Part shown: piece after piece, positions 43,406-51,198 of the stretch
Layout of the letters: every line of letters begins with the position of its first letter
Position numbering within the stretch: position 1 is the stretch's first letter
Assembly (NCBI RefSeq): GCF_024298965.1
Contig: NZ_CP085193.1
Coordinates: forward strand, 7,378,001-7,442,000
Origin: Streptomyces rapamycinicus NRRL 5491
Lineage (GTDB): Bacteria; Actinomycetota; Actinomycetes; Streptomycetales; Streptomycetaceae
Reading direction: 5' to 3'
Length of the DNA: 64,000 nt
Made by a program: the position numbers and the translations under genes
The notes under the pieces: generated by a model
What the model saw: only the letters and a program-made list of their open reading frames with translations
What the model was told of the DNA's origin: nothing
Databases searched by the model: none

Positions 43406-44523
43406 CTGTTGAAGTAGGAGAGCCAGGTCGCCGCGATAGCGGCTCGGTCGGCCGCGCTGACCTCGTGCATGCCGGGGCTGAGGTCACCGCGGGTGAGCAT
43501 CCTGATCGCGGCCAGTATTTCGGCCTGGATCAGGAAGATGAATGGCCCAACGCTGGCGCCATGCAGGAAGTTCACGGCGTTTCCACCGTTTGCCAGATAG
43601 AAGTAGTGGCCGGTGGTCTGATAGCGCGTGACGTGATCCCCGACCATCGTGCGGGTGTAGACGTCTGGTAGTCCGCCCAGCTCCAGCTCGTCCTCGCTTG
43701 AGGTGACGGTGGCGACGTAGGCACCGTTGCGGAGATGCGGGAAGTCCTCGCCGTGCAGGGAGACCTTGCCGGTCGCACAGAGCACCAGCCCGGCGCCGGT
43801 CAACGCGCTCGCGCAGTCGCGGGCGACGGCGAAGCCCTGGGACAGGGCCTGCGTGCGGCGGATGGGGTCGATGTCGAAGACGGTGACCTGGACGCCCTTG
43901 GCGTGCAGCAGGCGGGCGATGCTGGAGCCGAGCTTGCCGAAGCCGATCACCAGGGCGGGGCGGCCGTGCAGGATATCGCCGCGCCCGCGCATGACGGCCT
44001 CGGCCGAGAAGACCACGGACTGGCCGACGAGGAAGTCCTCGGGGTCCTTCAGCGGTGAACGGGCGACGGAGATGACCGGGCAGGGCAGCTTGTCGAGGTT
44101 CTCGTAGCGACGGTGTCCGTTCTCGGTGTCCTCAATCACTCCGGTGAGCTGACCGGAGAATCGTCCGTGCAGGTCGGCCAAGGTCGGCGCGAAGTAGCCG
44201 CCGACGTCCAGTAGGGTGATCGGCTCGCCGCCGGCCCTGGACTCGAAGTAGTCCAGGGCGGTATCAGCGTCGGCGAACAGCTCGCGGGACAGGGCGTCCA
44301 CGGGGATGGTTTGCTCGATCTCGTGCTGGGCTGCCGGGCTGATGGACTTGGGCTTGGGCAGTACCGCCCGTAGCCGGGACAGCGAGGCGACCGCGCGGAC
44401 GAAGCCGGGCCGTTCGGGAAGCAGGTGGGTGACCAGAAAAGACGCGGCCTGCTCAGCTGGGGCGAACTGGGCGGCGATCCTTGCGAAGTAGGCGTCCAAC
44501 CGGGCGCGTTCAAAGGATTCCAT
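43402..44523 (-). CDS. S-adenosylhomocysteine hydrolase-like NAD-binding protein
   Basis: 373 aa. The NAD-binding fold reads LHGRPALVIGFGKLGSSIARLLHAKGVQVTVFDIDPIRRTQALSQGF, then LVLCATGKVSLHGEDFPHLRNGAYVATVTSSEDEL, as in SAH hydrolases. The N-terminal substrate domain (LLDVGGYFAPTLADL...GVIEDTENGHRRYE) is divergent from true AhcY, and the protein is shorter than the usual ~480 aa. It is unlikely to be the housekeeping enzyme. Start 44523 has GAGAGGG 6 nt upstream. It is coupled to the NUDIX gene. Confidence 0.75.
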   Translation of the reverse strand: MESFERARLDAYFARIAAQFAPAEQAASFLVTHLLPERPGFVRAVASLSRLRAVLPKPKSISPAAQHEIEQTIPVDALSRELFADADTALDYFESRAGGEPITLLDVGGYFAPTLADLHGRFSGQLTGVIEDTENGHRRYENLDKLPCPVISVARSPLKDPEDFLVGQSVVFSAEAVMRGRGDILHGRPALVIGFGKLGSSIARLLHAKGVQVTVFDIDPIRRTQALSQGFAVARDCASALTGAGLVLCATGKVSLHGEDFPHLRNGAYVATVTSSEDELELGGLPDVYTRTMVGDHVTRYQTTGHYFYLANGGNAVNFLHGASVGPFIFLIQAEILAAIRMLTRGDLSPGMHEVSAADRAAIAATWLSYFNR

Positions 44524-44698
44524 CGCGTTCCCTCTCATCCGTCAGTGCGGGCTGTGCGTGGGGCGGCTGGTGTATCAGTCGGTGCGGGCGAGGCCGAACA
44601 GGAGCCTGTCGGCGGCAAGGGTGGCGTTAGGGGCGTCGACGCCGACAGCAGCCCGGGACCGGGGCCGGACGGAGTGGAGACCGGTGCCGCAGGGCGGT

Positions 44699-45097
44699 TC
44701 AGCATGGCGTCCCGCCCGCCTTGAAACGCGACCAGACGACCTTGCCGAACGGCTGGCGGTCCTCGACGCCCCAGCCGTCGGAGAACTCCTCGACGATCAG
44801 TAGCCCCCGCCCAGAGGTGTCCGTCTCGTCCGGGTGGCGAACTTCGGGGCGGCGGCCCCGGCTGTCGTGCACTTCCAGACGTACGAAGTCGTCGTCAGCG
44901 GCGATCTTGACCAGGAAGCCATGACCGGGGGCGGTTCCGTGGGTGAGGGCATTGGAAGCCAGCTCGGAGATGCAGAGCCGGATGTCCTCGGCCCGTTCGG
45001 ACAGTCCCCAGGAAGCCAGGGTCGTCAGGGCGAAGTCGCGTGCCCGTCTGATCGATTCGGGCTCTGCGGCGAAGAACTGCTGAGTGGGGTCGGGCAT
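44699..45097 (-). CDS. RsbW-like ATP-binding (HATPase_c_2) protein
   Basis: 132 aa. The anti-sigma/serine-kinase-type GHKL fold is shown by DIRLCISELASNALTHG (N box) and DTSGRGLLIVEEFSDGWGV (G box). Streptomyces has dozens of these small proteins, many of unknown partner. It lies 8 nt after the resolvase-like gene and is separated from the AdoHcyase-like gene by 175 bp without features. Confidence 0.85.
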   Translation of the reverse strand: MPDPTQQFFAAEPESIRRARDFALTTLASWGLSERAEDIRLCISELASNALTHGTAPGHGFLVKIAADDDFVRLEVHDSRGRRPEVRHPDETDTSGRGLLIVEEFSDGWGVEDRQPFGKVVWSRFKAGGTPC

Positions 45098-45105
45098 GGT
45101 GAGCC

Positions 45106-45552
45106 TCACGTCTCGGCCTCCAGGGCGAAGGCGGGTCCCGGGCTTTGGCGGTACGAGCGACCCGTGCTGGAAAGGCTGGAGTGCCCGTGGCCTGCCGGGT
45201 GGGGCTTGCTGGTCCCGCGGACCAGCAGCAGCCGGGCCACGGCAGTGTCGATCCGCCTCTCCCGCTCGGTCGCTATCGCTTTGGGACCCAGGTGGGAGAC
45301 AGCGGGCAGTACGACGCCGTAGGTGCCGGGCAGCGCGAGCACGTCCAGCAGCCCGGTGAACGCCGTCGTGATGGGCCCTGCTGTGGCCTTGCGGTCGGTG
45401 AAGACGCCGGACAACAGCAACTCGTGCCGTCGGCAATACTCGACCAGAGATGCGGTCAGGGCGATCTGCCGGGCTTCGGGGACGTTCACCAGTCGCAGGA
45501 AGCCGTAGACAACCGGGCCATTGACGCGGCGCTGCTCAGTGAGTGGTTCCAT
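45106..45552 (-). CDS. Resolvase-like domain protein lacking the catalytic serine
   Basis: 148 aa. VVYGFLRLVNVPEARQIALTASLVEYCRRHELLLSGVFTDRKATAGPITTAFTGLLDVLALPGTYGVVLPAVSHLGP follows the N-terminal fold of serine recombinases. The place where the nucleophile (YxRVS) should be reads FLRLVN, and no DNA-binding domain follows. It is probably not a recombinase. It is the first gene of the minus arm, divergent from the XRE-TPR gene over 191 bp. ATG 45552 is chosen because conserved sequence begins there. Confidence 0.6.
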   Translation of the reverse strand: MEPLTEQRRVNGPVVYGFLRLVNVPEARQIALTASLVEYCRRHELLLSGVFTDRKATAGPITTAFTGLLDVLALPGTYGVVLPAVSHLGPKAIATERERRIDTAVARLLLVRGTSKPHPAGHGHSSLSSTGRSYRQSPGPAFALEAET

Positions 45553-45743
45553 GCTCGTGACCGTCCAAGAAGAGTTGGGGAGGGCGGGGTGTTCGGGCCT
45601 GAGGCCTGCGGCTTCGGGCCCTGGGATCGAGCGTGGAGCAAACCGGACAGCCACGAAATGACCGGGTGTTGTACTTCCGTTGCACTTCCGTCCCCCGCCT
45701 TGCACGCTCCGTGCTTCCATGAGGTCCAGGAAGGGAGCGACGC

Positions 45744-46847
45744 GTGGCGACGGTGCACCATTGGAGCGGCTTGGAGGCCCATGTTCTGCGTCGCGCGCTG
45801 CGGATGAGCGTCCGCGCGTTCGCCGAGCATCTTGGGGTCGCTGTCCGCACCGTCTCCAAGTGGGACAAGCTCCAGGCCGCCACCGAGCCCCGACCGGACA
45901 CGCAGGCCATCCTCGACACCGCGCTCGCCCGCGCGGATGCCGCCGTTCACCTGCGGTTTGAGACGCTCCTATCCGAGACTGGCAGGTTTTCCCCGGCAGG
46001 CACCGGGCGGCGGGTGACCGCCGGTGGCCCGCGGATGTGGGAATACGAGTCTTGGACCGAGGACCTGGACCGGACCGTGGTCGCGCTTTCCCGCCAGAAC
46101 TTTGACTTTGCCGCCAGTCTGCTGACCCGGTGGATCAATCGGTGGAGACCGCTGGAACTGGACGACAAGGGCCTGTATCTGTTCGCCCGGTCCACTGCCC
46201 TGCTCGGTGACCTCCAACGCGACCAGGGTGCCGTGCTGGGACCGCTGTCGGCCCAGCACTCCTATGCCGGGGCCCGCTCGGTCTTCACCCAACTCGACAT
46301 CCCCCGCCGAGTCGCCCAGCTCGACCTGTCACTGGCGGTGGTCGCGGAGATGTCCGGCAAGCTGGAGATCGCCGCCCGCCGATATGAATCCCTGGCCGTC
46401 GATGACCGCCTCTCCCGCCGAGACCGGGCCCGTGCCCGGTTATGGGTGGGGACCGCGCTGAGCAAGGATGGCAATCACAACTATGCCGCCCGCGTCATGC
46501 TGGCCGCGACCCGCGAGTTCGAGAACCTGTCCGAGCCCGACGACTGGTCGGTCGCCCACCAGAAACTCGCCCTCGCCCACCGTGGCGTCGGCAACCTGGG
46601 TGCCGCCCTGCACTGCATCGACATATCTCGTAGCACCGGCGTGACCGACTCGCCGATGCAGCGGGTGCGTCTGGACACCGCTCATGGTCACATCCTGCTG
46701 TCCGACCCGTCCACCCGGGATGATGGGCTGCGTGTGCTCGACGATGCCGCGAAGCTGGCCGCCAGGTTCGGCCTGAGCCACCAGCTCCGCAGCATCGAGG
46801 GCATCCGGATGACAACCGAGGGGGCGTCCGGCCCCCGGCGACGGTGA
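45744..46847 (+). CDS. XRE-family regulator with TPR-like C-terminal domain
   Basis: 367 aa. The HTH (LEAHVLRRALRMSVRAFAEHLGVAVRTVSKWDKLQAATEPRPDTQAILDTAL) is followed by a ~250-residue helical TPR region (e.g. ARLWVGTALSKDGNHNYAARVMLAATREFENL). GGAAGGGAG precedes the GTG start. It heads the plus arm of the accessory cassette, sits 16 nt before the YdcF gene, and probably controls both arms. Confidence 0.88.
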   Translation: MATVHHWSGLEAHVLRRALRMSVRAFAEHLGVAVRTVSKWDKLQAATEPRPDTQAILDTALARADAAVHLRFETLLSETGRFSPAGTGRRVTAGGPRMWEYESWTEDLDRTVVALSRQNFDFAASLLTRWINRWRPLELDDKGLYLFARSTALLGDLQRDQGAVLGPLSAQHSYAGARSVFTQLDIPRRVAQLDLSLAVVAEMSGKLEIAARRYESLAVDDRLSRRDRARARLWVGTALSKDGNHNYAARVMLAATREFENLSEPDDWSVAHQKLALAHRGVGNLGAALHCIDISRSTGVTDSPMQRVRLDTAHGHILLSDPSTRDDGLRVLDDAAKLAARFGLSHQLRSIEGIRMTTEGASGPRRR

Positions 46848-46863
46848 CCAGGGAGACAGGCGA

Positions 46864-47532
46864 GTGACGGACAACCAGCGGGCCATCACCGAAGTCCAGC
46901 GCCAGCAGGCCAAGCTGATTTGGGACTTCCACCAGATGCATCACCAGGCACGGCCGTGCGACGTCGCGATCGGCCTGGGCAGCCACGACCTTGGAGTGCC
47001 TGCCTTCTGTGCCGAGCTGTATCGCGCCGGGCTCTTCGAGACCCTGGTCTTCACCGGCGGCCCCAACCCCACCGCGCCGGAGCGATTCCCCTGCGGCGAG
47101 GCGGTCCACTTCCGCGAGCACGCCATTGCGCTGGGCGTCCCCGCGGAAGCGATCCTGCTGGAGCCCGAGGCGCGCAACACGGGCCAGAACATCACCTTGT
47201 CCCGCGAGGTTCTGGCCGCTGCGGGGATCACTCCAGAGACGGTGCTGCTGGTCTCCATGCCCTATATGGAGCGACGCTCCTTCGCCACCGCCCGCAAGAT
47301 GTGGCCCGAAGCCGAGGTGATCTGTGCCTCGGAGCCACTGGAGTTCGACGACTATCTCAAGAGTATTGGTGACGAGAAGCTCGTCACCGACCAGCTCGTC
47401 GGCGACCTCCAGCGGGTGATCGAGTATCCGAAGCTCGGGTTCGCCATCGAGCAGGACGTCCCGGAGGACGTGCATGCCGCGTACGAATCTCTCCTCGCCG
47501 CTGGCTTCGACAGCCGTCTCCTCAAGCTCTGA
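46864..47532 (+). CDS. YdcF family (DUF218) protein
   Basis: 222 aa, no signal peptide and no membrane segment, unlike many DUF218 proteins. The core is CDVAIGLGSHDLGVPAFCAELYRAGLFETLVFTGGPNPTAPERF...EAILLEPEARNTGQNITLSREVLAAAG, with the conserved GxGS, TGG and E-x3-NT blocks. The family may bind SAM or nucleotides, but activity is unproven. GGGAGACAG precedes GTG 46864. It overlaps the WbqC gene by 59 nt. Confidence 0.85.
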   Translation: MTDNQRAITEVQRQQAKLIWDFHQMHHQARPCDVAIGLGSHDLGVPAFCAELYRAGLFETLVFTGGPNPTAPERFPCGEAVHFREHAIALGVPAEAILLEPEARNTGQNITLSREVLAAAGITPETVLLVSMPYMERRSFATARKMWPEAEVICASEPLEFDDYLKSIGDEKLVTDQLVGDLQRVIEYPKLGFAIEQDVPEDVHAAYESLLAAGFDSRLLKL

Positions 47533-48277
47533 CCTTCCCCCACCGGGCGGGCTGTGCGCGATTCACCAGCCCAACCTCTTCCCGCGGCTTTCGACGCTGG
47601 CCAAGCTGTTCGCGGCGGACTACTGGATCGTCTTGGACGACGTCCAGTTCACCCGCCGCGACTACCAGCACCGGGCCCTCCTGGCGGCCCTTGGCGACCG
47701 GCGGCGGCAGTGGCTCTCCATCCCCACCCACCTGCCCCAAGGCCAACCGACACGCATCAAGGACGCCCTGATCGTCGATCTCGTCCGGTCCCGGCGGCGC
47801 ACCGAGTCGATGCTCCGGCAGTACTACGCCTCCAGCCCTCACTGGCCCGCCTTCGACCAGGCCCTGGCCCCGGTGCTCGAACGGTTCAGCACCGGCAAGA
47901 CCGCAGCGGTCGCTGAGGCGTCCACCCGCATCCTGCTGGACCTGCTCGGCTGGAATGGCCAGATCCTCCGCAGCAGCCAGCTGGCTGCCCGACCCGGACG
48001 CTCGCAGCGGCTCGCCGACTTGGCCGCCGTCACCGGGGCACGGTCGTATCTGTGTGGGACCGGCGGCATGACCTATCTGGACACCTGCCTGTTCAGCGCT
48101 TGCGGCGTTACCGTCATGCCGTTCCGCATTCCGACGGCGGGGGTGTGGGTCTCCGGCCGCCAGGTCAGCGCCGTTCTAGCCTTGATGAGCATCGGCCCAC
48201 AATCCTTGGCCGATGCACTGCGGACCGCTGCCGCCCAGACCTTCGCGCAACCCGTCGCATGCAGGCCCACGGCTTGA
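47474..48277 (+). CDS. WbqC family protein
   Basis: 267 aa. The family signature is CAIHQPNLFPRLSTLAKLFAADYWIVLDDVQFTRRDYQHRALL, followed by WLSIPT and YLCGTGGMTYLD. WbqC-like proteins occur in polysaccharide and other biosynthetic loci, with activity not settled. ATG 47474 has GGAGGA 6 nt upstream and gives a 59-nt overlap with the YdcF gene; no later ATG or GTG fits before the signature. It closes the plus arm of the cassette. Confidence 0.85.
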   Translation: MPRTNLSSPLASTAVSSSSDLPPPGGLCAIHQPNLFPRLSTLAKLFAADYWIVLDDVQFTRRDYQHRALLAALGDRRRQWLSIPTHLPQGQPTRIKDALIVDLVRSRRRTESMLRQYYASSPHWPAFDQALAPVLERFSTGKTAAVAEASTRILLDLLGWNGQILRSSQLAARPGRSQRLADLAAVTGARSYLCGTGGMTYLDTCLFSACGVTVMPFRIPTAGVWVSGRQVSAVLALMSIGPQSLADALRTAAAQTFAQPVACRPTA

Positions 48278-48287
48278 TACGCAGACA

Positions 48288-48320
48288 GGGTCGGTGGTCG
48301 CGGTTCGCGACCACCGACCC
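48288..48320. terminator. Perfect 15-bp hairpin between WbqC and GH6 genes
   Basis: GGGTCGGTGGTCGCG (48288-48302) pairs with CGCGACCACCGACCC (48306-48320) around GTT. It lies between convergent genes, marks the right border of the accessory cassette and probably works in both directions. Confidence 0.8.
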
Positions 48321-48368
48321 CACCGCATCAGGGGACGGGTTGTGCGATCATGGCGCCGGTCAGGCGGA

Positions 48369-49736
48369 TTACAGCGCCGGATAGGCGTTCTTCAGCAGCT
48401 CCTGGAACTGGGCCGAGAACCAGTGGCCCGACAGCGGAGCGTTCGGCAGCGCACCCGACATGTTGTTGTTGTTGCGCGGGTTGCCGGTGTACGTCGGGTC
48501 GCACATCCGGTCGAAGCCCTTGCCCTCGTCGTTCGGGATCTCGGAGCTCGCGCCGTCCGACTCGCCCGGGGGCTTCATCCACACGTACGCGTCGATCCCG
48601 GCCGCGGGTGCCGCCTTGGGCCGCTCACCGAGCCCGGCGCCCTTCTGGTTGCACCAGTTGCCGACGTGGATCCGGCGGTCGTAGCGCCCGCCGTTGACGT
48701 ACGTGTCCACGTCCGTCTTCGCGCCGGGGCCGCTGGGCCGGGCCGAGCCGCCCCAGCCGTTGCGGGAGGTGTCGATCAGCGCGCCGATGTTGCTCGGGAA
48801 GCCGACGTTGACCAGCTCCTGGCGGAACGCCTGGGCGTAGGAGAGCTCGTCCACGTACCGGTTCCAGTCCACCCACTTCGACTGGCGCACGGTGGTGCCG
48901 TTGACCGAGTCGTTGACGGTGAAGTTGTCCTCCTTCAGCGCGCTGAAGTTGGCCGTGTTGGTGATGATGCCGGCCACCTTGTCGACCGTGCTGCCCTCGG
49001 CCGTCGCCGCCTGCTTGATCACCTGTGCGGTGGGGTTGAAGTTGTCGTCCCAGCCGATCCAGCCGTGGTGCCCGGCGTCGATGTAGTTGTAGACGTTGCC
49101 GATCGAGCCCAGCTTGTTCAGGGCGTAGCCGACGCCCTTCACATAGTTGCCGTTCGCCTTCATCGTGTCGCACTCGGGGGTCGCGGTGGGCTTGCCGCCG
49201 GTGTTGGTGACCAGATTGGGCAGCGAGTCGACCTCGATCGTGTTGACGATCCGCAGACTCGAGTTGGCGTACTTGGACTCGGAGAGGATCGCCGCTATCG
49301 GGTCGATGAACTCCGTCTTGTACTTGTCGATCTCGGTCGGGCCCAGCTCCCCGTTGGACGCCAGCGCGGAGCAGTCACGGCCGGGCAGGTCGTAGACCAC
49401 TAACTGGACGACGGTCGGGCTGCCGCTCGACTGCTGCAGCGCCCGGTCGAGGTGGGCGCGCAGCCCCATCGCGCCGCCCGTGCCGTTGATCGCGGCGATC
49501 CGGTCCAGCCAGATGCCGGTCGGCTGGTTGGAGATCTTGCTGCCGCCGGGTTCGGCGGCGGCCTTCGCCGACCAGTCGGGGTTCACATACACCTTGGCGC
49601 CCGAGTACGGGTTGTCGACCTTCGCGGCGGCCGCCCTGCCGCTGTCCCCCTGGGCGGACGCCACACCGGTCAGCGCCCCCATGGTCAGCGCGGAGGCGGC
49701 GAGCAGAGTGCCCGCCCTTCGGATTCTGCGGCTCAT
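48369..49736 (-). CDS. Secreted GH6 cellulase (cellobiohydrolase/endoglucanase)
   Basis: 455 aa. The signal peptide is RRAGTLLAASALTMGALTGVASAQG. The GH6 catalytic Asp lies in VVYDLPGRDCSALASNGE; other landmarks are YIDAGHHGWIGWDDNF, IDTSRNGWGG and VWMKPPGESDG. It has no carbohydrate-binding module, unlike many secreted GH6 enzymes. Its ATG overlaps the GH5 stop (ATGA) and AAAGGA precedes it, so it is the second gene of a GH5-GH6 operon. It releases cellobiose from cellulose outside the cell. Confidence 0.92.
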   Translation of the reverse strand: MSRRIRRAGTLLAASALTMGALTGVASAQGDSGRAAAAKVDNPYSGAKVYVNPDWSAKAAAEPGGSKISNQPTGIWLDRIAAINGTGGAMGLRAHLDRALQQSSGSPTVVQLVVYDLPGRDCSALASNGELGPTEIDKYKTEFIDPIAAILSESKYANSSLRIVNTIEVDSLPNLVTNTGGKPTATPECDTMKANGNYVKGVGYALNKLGSIGNVYNYIDAGHHGWIGWDDNFNPTAQVIKQAATAEGSTVDKVAGIITNTANFSALKEDNFTVNDSVNGTTVRQSKWVDWNRYVDELSYAQAFRQELVNVGFPSNIGALIDTSRNGWGGSARPSGPGAKTDVDTYVNGGRYDRRIHVGNWCNQKGAGLGERPKAAPAAGIDAYVWMKPPGESDGASSEIPNDEGKGFDRMCDPTYTGNPRNNNNMSGALPNAPLSGHWFSAQFQELLKNAYPAL

Positions 49737-50944
49737 TGCATTCCTTTCAGGTGATCACGGAGTCCCACGCCGTAGTTGGTCGGCGTGCCGTTGTAATCGC
49801 TGATCAGGGACGGTCCCGAGGAACAGTCCCAGGTGTTCCAGGTCCACCCCAGATACGAGGCGCCCTTGGTATCCAGCCAGGCCATGACCCGGTCGACATA
49901 GCCGTGGGAGCAGGTGTTCTCGCCGATCTCGCCCGCCACGAACGGGACCTGGGCGATGACCGGGGCCAGCTGTTCGTCGAAACAGCTCTCGCTGGAGCAG
50001 GTGTTGAAGTTGTAGGTGTGCCAGGCGGCGGCGAGATTGCCCGCCGGGTCTTTCGGCTTGTACGTCAGCCACTGGCGCAGATCGTTGGAGTAGGCGATCC
50101 CGGGGATCAGCACCAGGTTCCTGGCGCCGGTGGCCCGTACGGCGTTCAGCAGGGTCTGCGTCCCGGCGACCTGGAAGTCGATCCCGGGGCAGCTCCCGCC
50201 GTCGCGCCAGCACTTCCACGCCGCCGTGAGGTCGGAGGTGGCGCGGTCCGGGAACGGCTCGTTGAACAGGTCGAAGACCACGGCCTGGTCGCCTTTGAAG
50301 GTCTGGGCGACCGAGGTCCAGAAGGCCGGGGTGTACTGCGCGTCCGGCATCGGCTTCTGGCAGGTGGCGTACTCGGTGTCGGCGCAGTGGCTGTCCCCGC
50401 CCGTGTATCTGCCGTGGGACCAGTGGAGTTCGACGACGGGCGTGATGCCATGGGCCTCCAGCCGGGCGACGAATGCCTTGACGGCCGCGATGTAGTTGGC
50501 CCCTCCGTAGGCCGCGTCGATATGGGAAAGGCCCAGCCAGCACTCCTCGTTGAGCGGGATCCGGACCGCGTTGGCCTTCCAGTCGGCGATGGCCTTGACG
50601 GCCGCGTCGTCCACGGGGCCGTCGAAGATGCCACGGCCCTGGACACACATGAACTCACCGCCGGAGCGGTTGACGCCCAGCAGCCGCCGGGTGGCGCCGT
50701 TCTCGTCGACGAGCTTGTTGCCGGAGGCGCGGAGCTTCGGTGGTGCCGCGTTGGGTACGGTCACCGCTGGGGCGCTCGCGGCCGAAGCGTTCGTGCCCGA
50801 AGCGTTCGTGCCCGAAGCGCTCGCGGTCGAAGGGTTCGTGGCCGGGCCGCTCGCCGCCGAGGCGGTGGCGGGCACCAAGGCGGTGCCCGCCACGGATAAC
50901 ACCGCGGTGGCCACCAAGGCATAAAGGCGCGGGGGTGCTCGCAT
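49733..50944 (-). CDS. Secreted GH5 endo-beta-1,4-glucanase
   Basis: 403 aa. The signal peptide is LYALVATAVLSVAGTALVPATASAAS, then an Ala/Ser/Thr/Asn linker with ASGTNASGTNASAAS repeats. The acid/base Glu is in VVFDLFNEPFPD and the nucleophile Glu in PFVAGEIGENTC. Multiple Cys suggest extracellular disulphides. No CBM. The start 50944 has GAGGAG 7 nt upstream; a 500-aa frame to 51235 runs through the promoter region. It is divergent from the GH48 gene, with CebR-type boxes between. Confidence 0.92.
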   Translation of the reverse strand: MRAPPRLYALVATAVLSVAGTALVPATASAASGPATNPSTASASGTNASGTNASAASAPAVTVPNAAPPKLRASGNKLVDENGATRRLLGVNRSGGEFMCVQGRGIFDGPVDDAAVKAIADWKANAVRIPLNEECWLGLSHIDAAYGGANYIAAVKAFVARLEAHGITPVVELHWSHGRYTGGDSHCADTEYATCQKPMPDAQYTPAFWTSVAQTFKGDQAVVFDLFNEPFPDRATSDLTAAWKCWRDGGSCPGIDFQVAGTQTLLNAVRATGARNLVLIPGIAYSNDLRQWLTYKPKDPAGNLAAAWHTYNFNTCSSESCFDEQLAPVIAQVPFVAGEIGENTCSHGYVDRVMAWLDTKGASYLGWTWNTWDCSSGPSLISDYNGTPTNYGVGLRDHLKGMQ

Positions 50945-50992
50945 GGAGCGACTCCTCGAGGTCCAAGCGCCGTTCGATGCGGCGCTGACTGC

Positions 50993-51006
50993 TGGAACCG
51001 CTCCCA
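50993..51006. promoter_or_regulatory. Imperfect CebR-type operator upstream of the GH5-GH6 operon
   Basis: TGGAACCGCTCCCA matches the CebR palindrome at 12 of 14 positions. It lies 49 nt upstream of the GH5 start, in a position to cover its promoter. The weaker match suggests lower affinity. Confidence 0.6.
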
Positions 51007-51135
51007 CTGGTTGAAGTGAAGGTAGCGCTCGACGGGCGCATGTCAACAGACCCCGTTCACGAATTATCGGTTGAAGGTGTTCGACGACCCGCTGTTGTTC
51101 AAAGACTTGACACTCCTTCAGGCTGACACGAACCT

Positions 51136-51149
51136 TGGGAGCGCTCCCA
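51136..51149. promoter_or_regulatory. Perfect CebR operator upstream of the GH48 gene
   Basis: TGGGAGCGCTCCCA, identical to the box at 41496, lies 50 nt before the GH48 start. TTGACA at 51107 lies about 24 nt before it, so it could sit over the promoter. It ties the cellulases to the ceb regulon. Confidence 0.92.
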
Positions 51150-51198
51150 CTGGTTCGCACATCCCCCACCACCGCACGAACCGCGAGGAGGTCCCCCG

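Noticed and set aside
42854..48277. Reading the cassette as a toxin-antitoxin or known anti-phage system
   Set aside because: No toxin, nuclease, reverse transcriptase or known defence domain is visible; the NUDIX, AdoHcyase-like, YdcF and WbqC set does not match a defence system I know.
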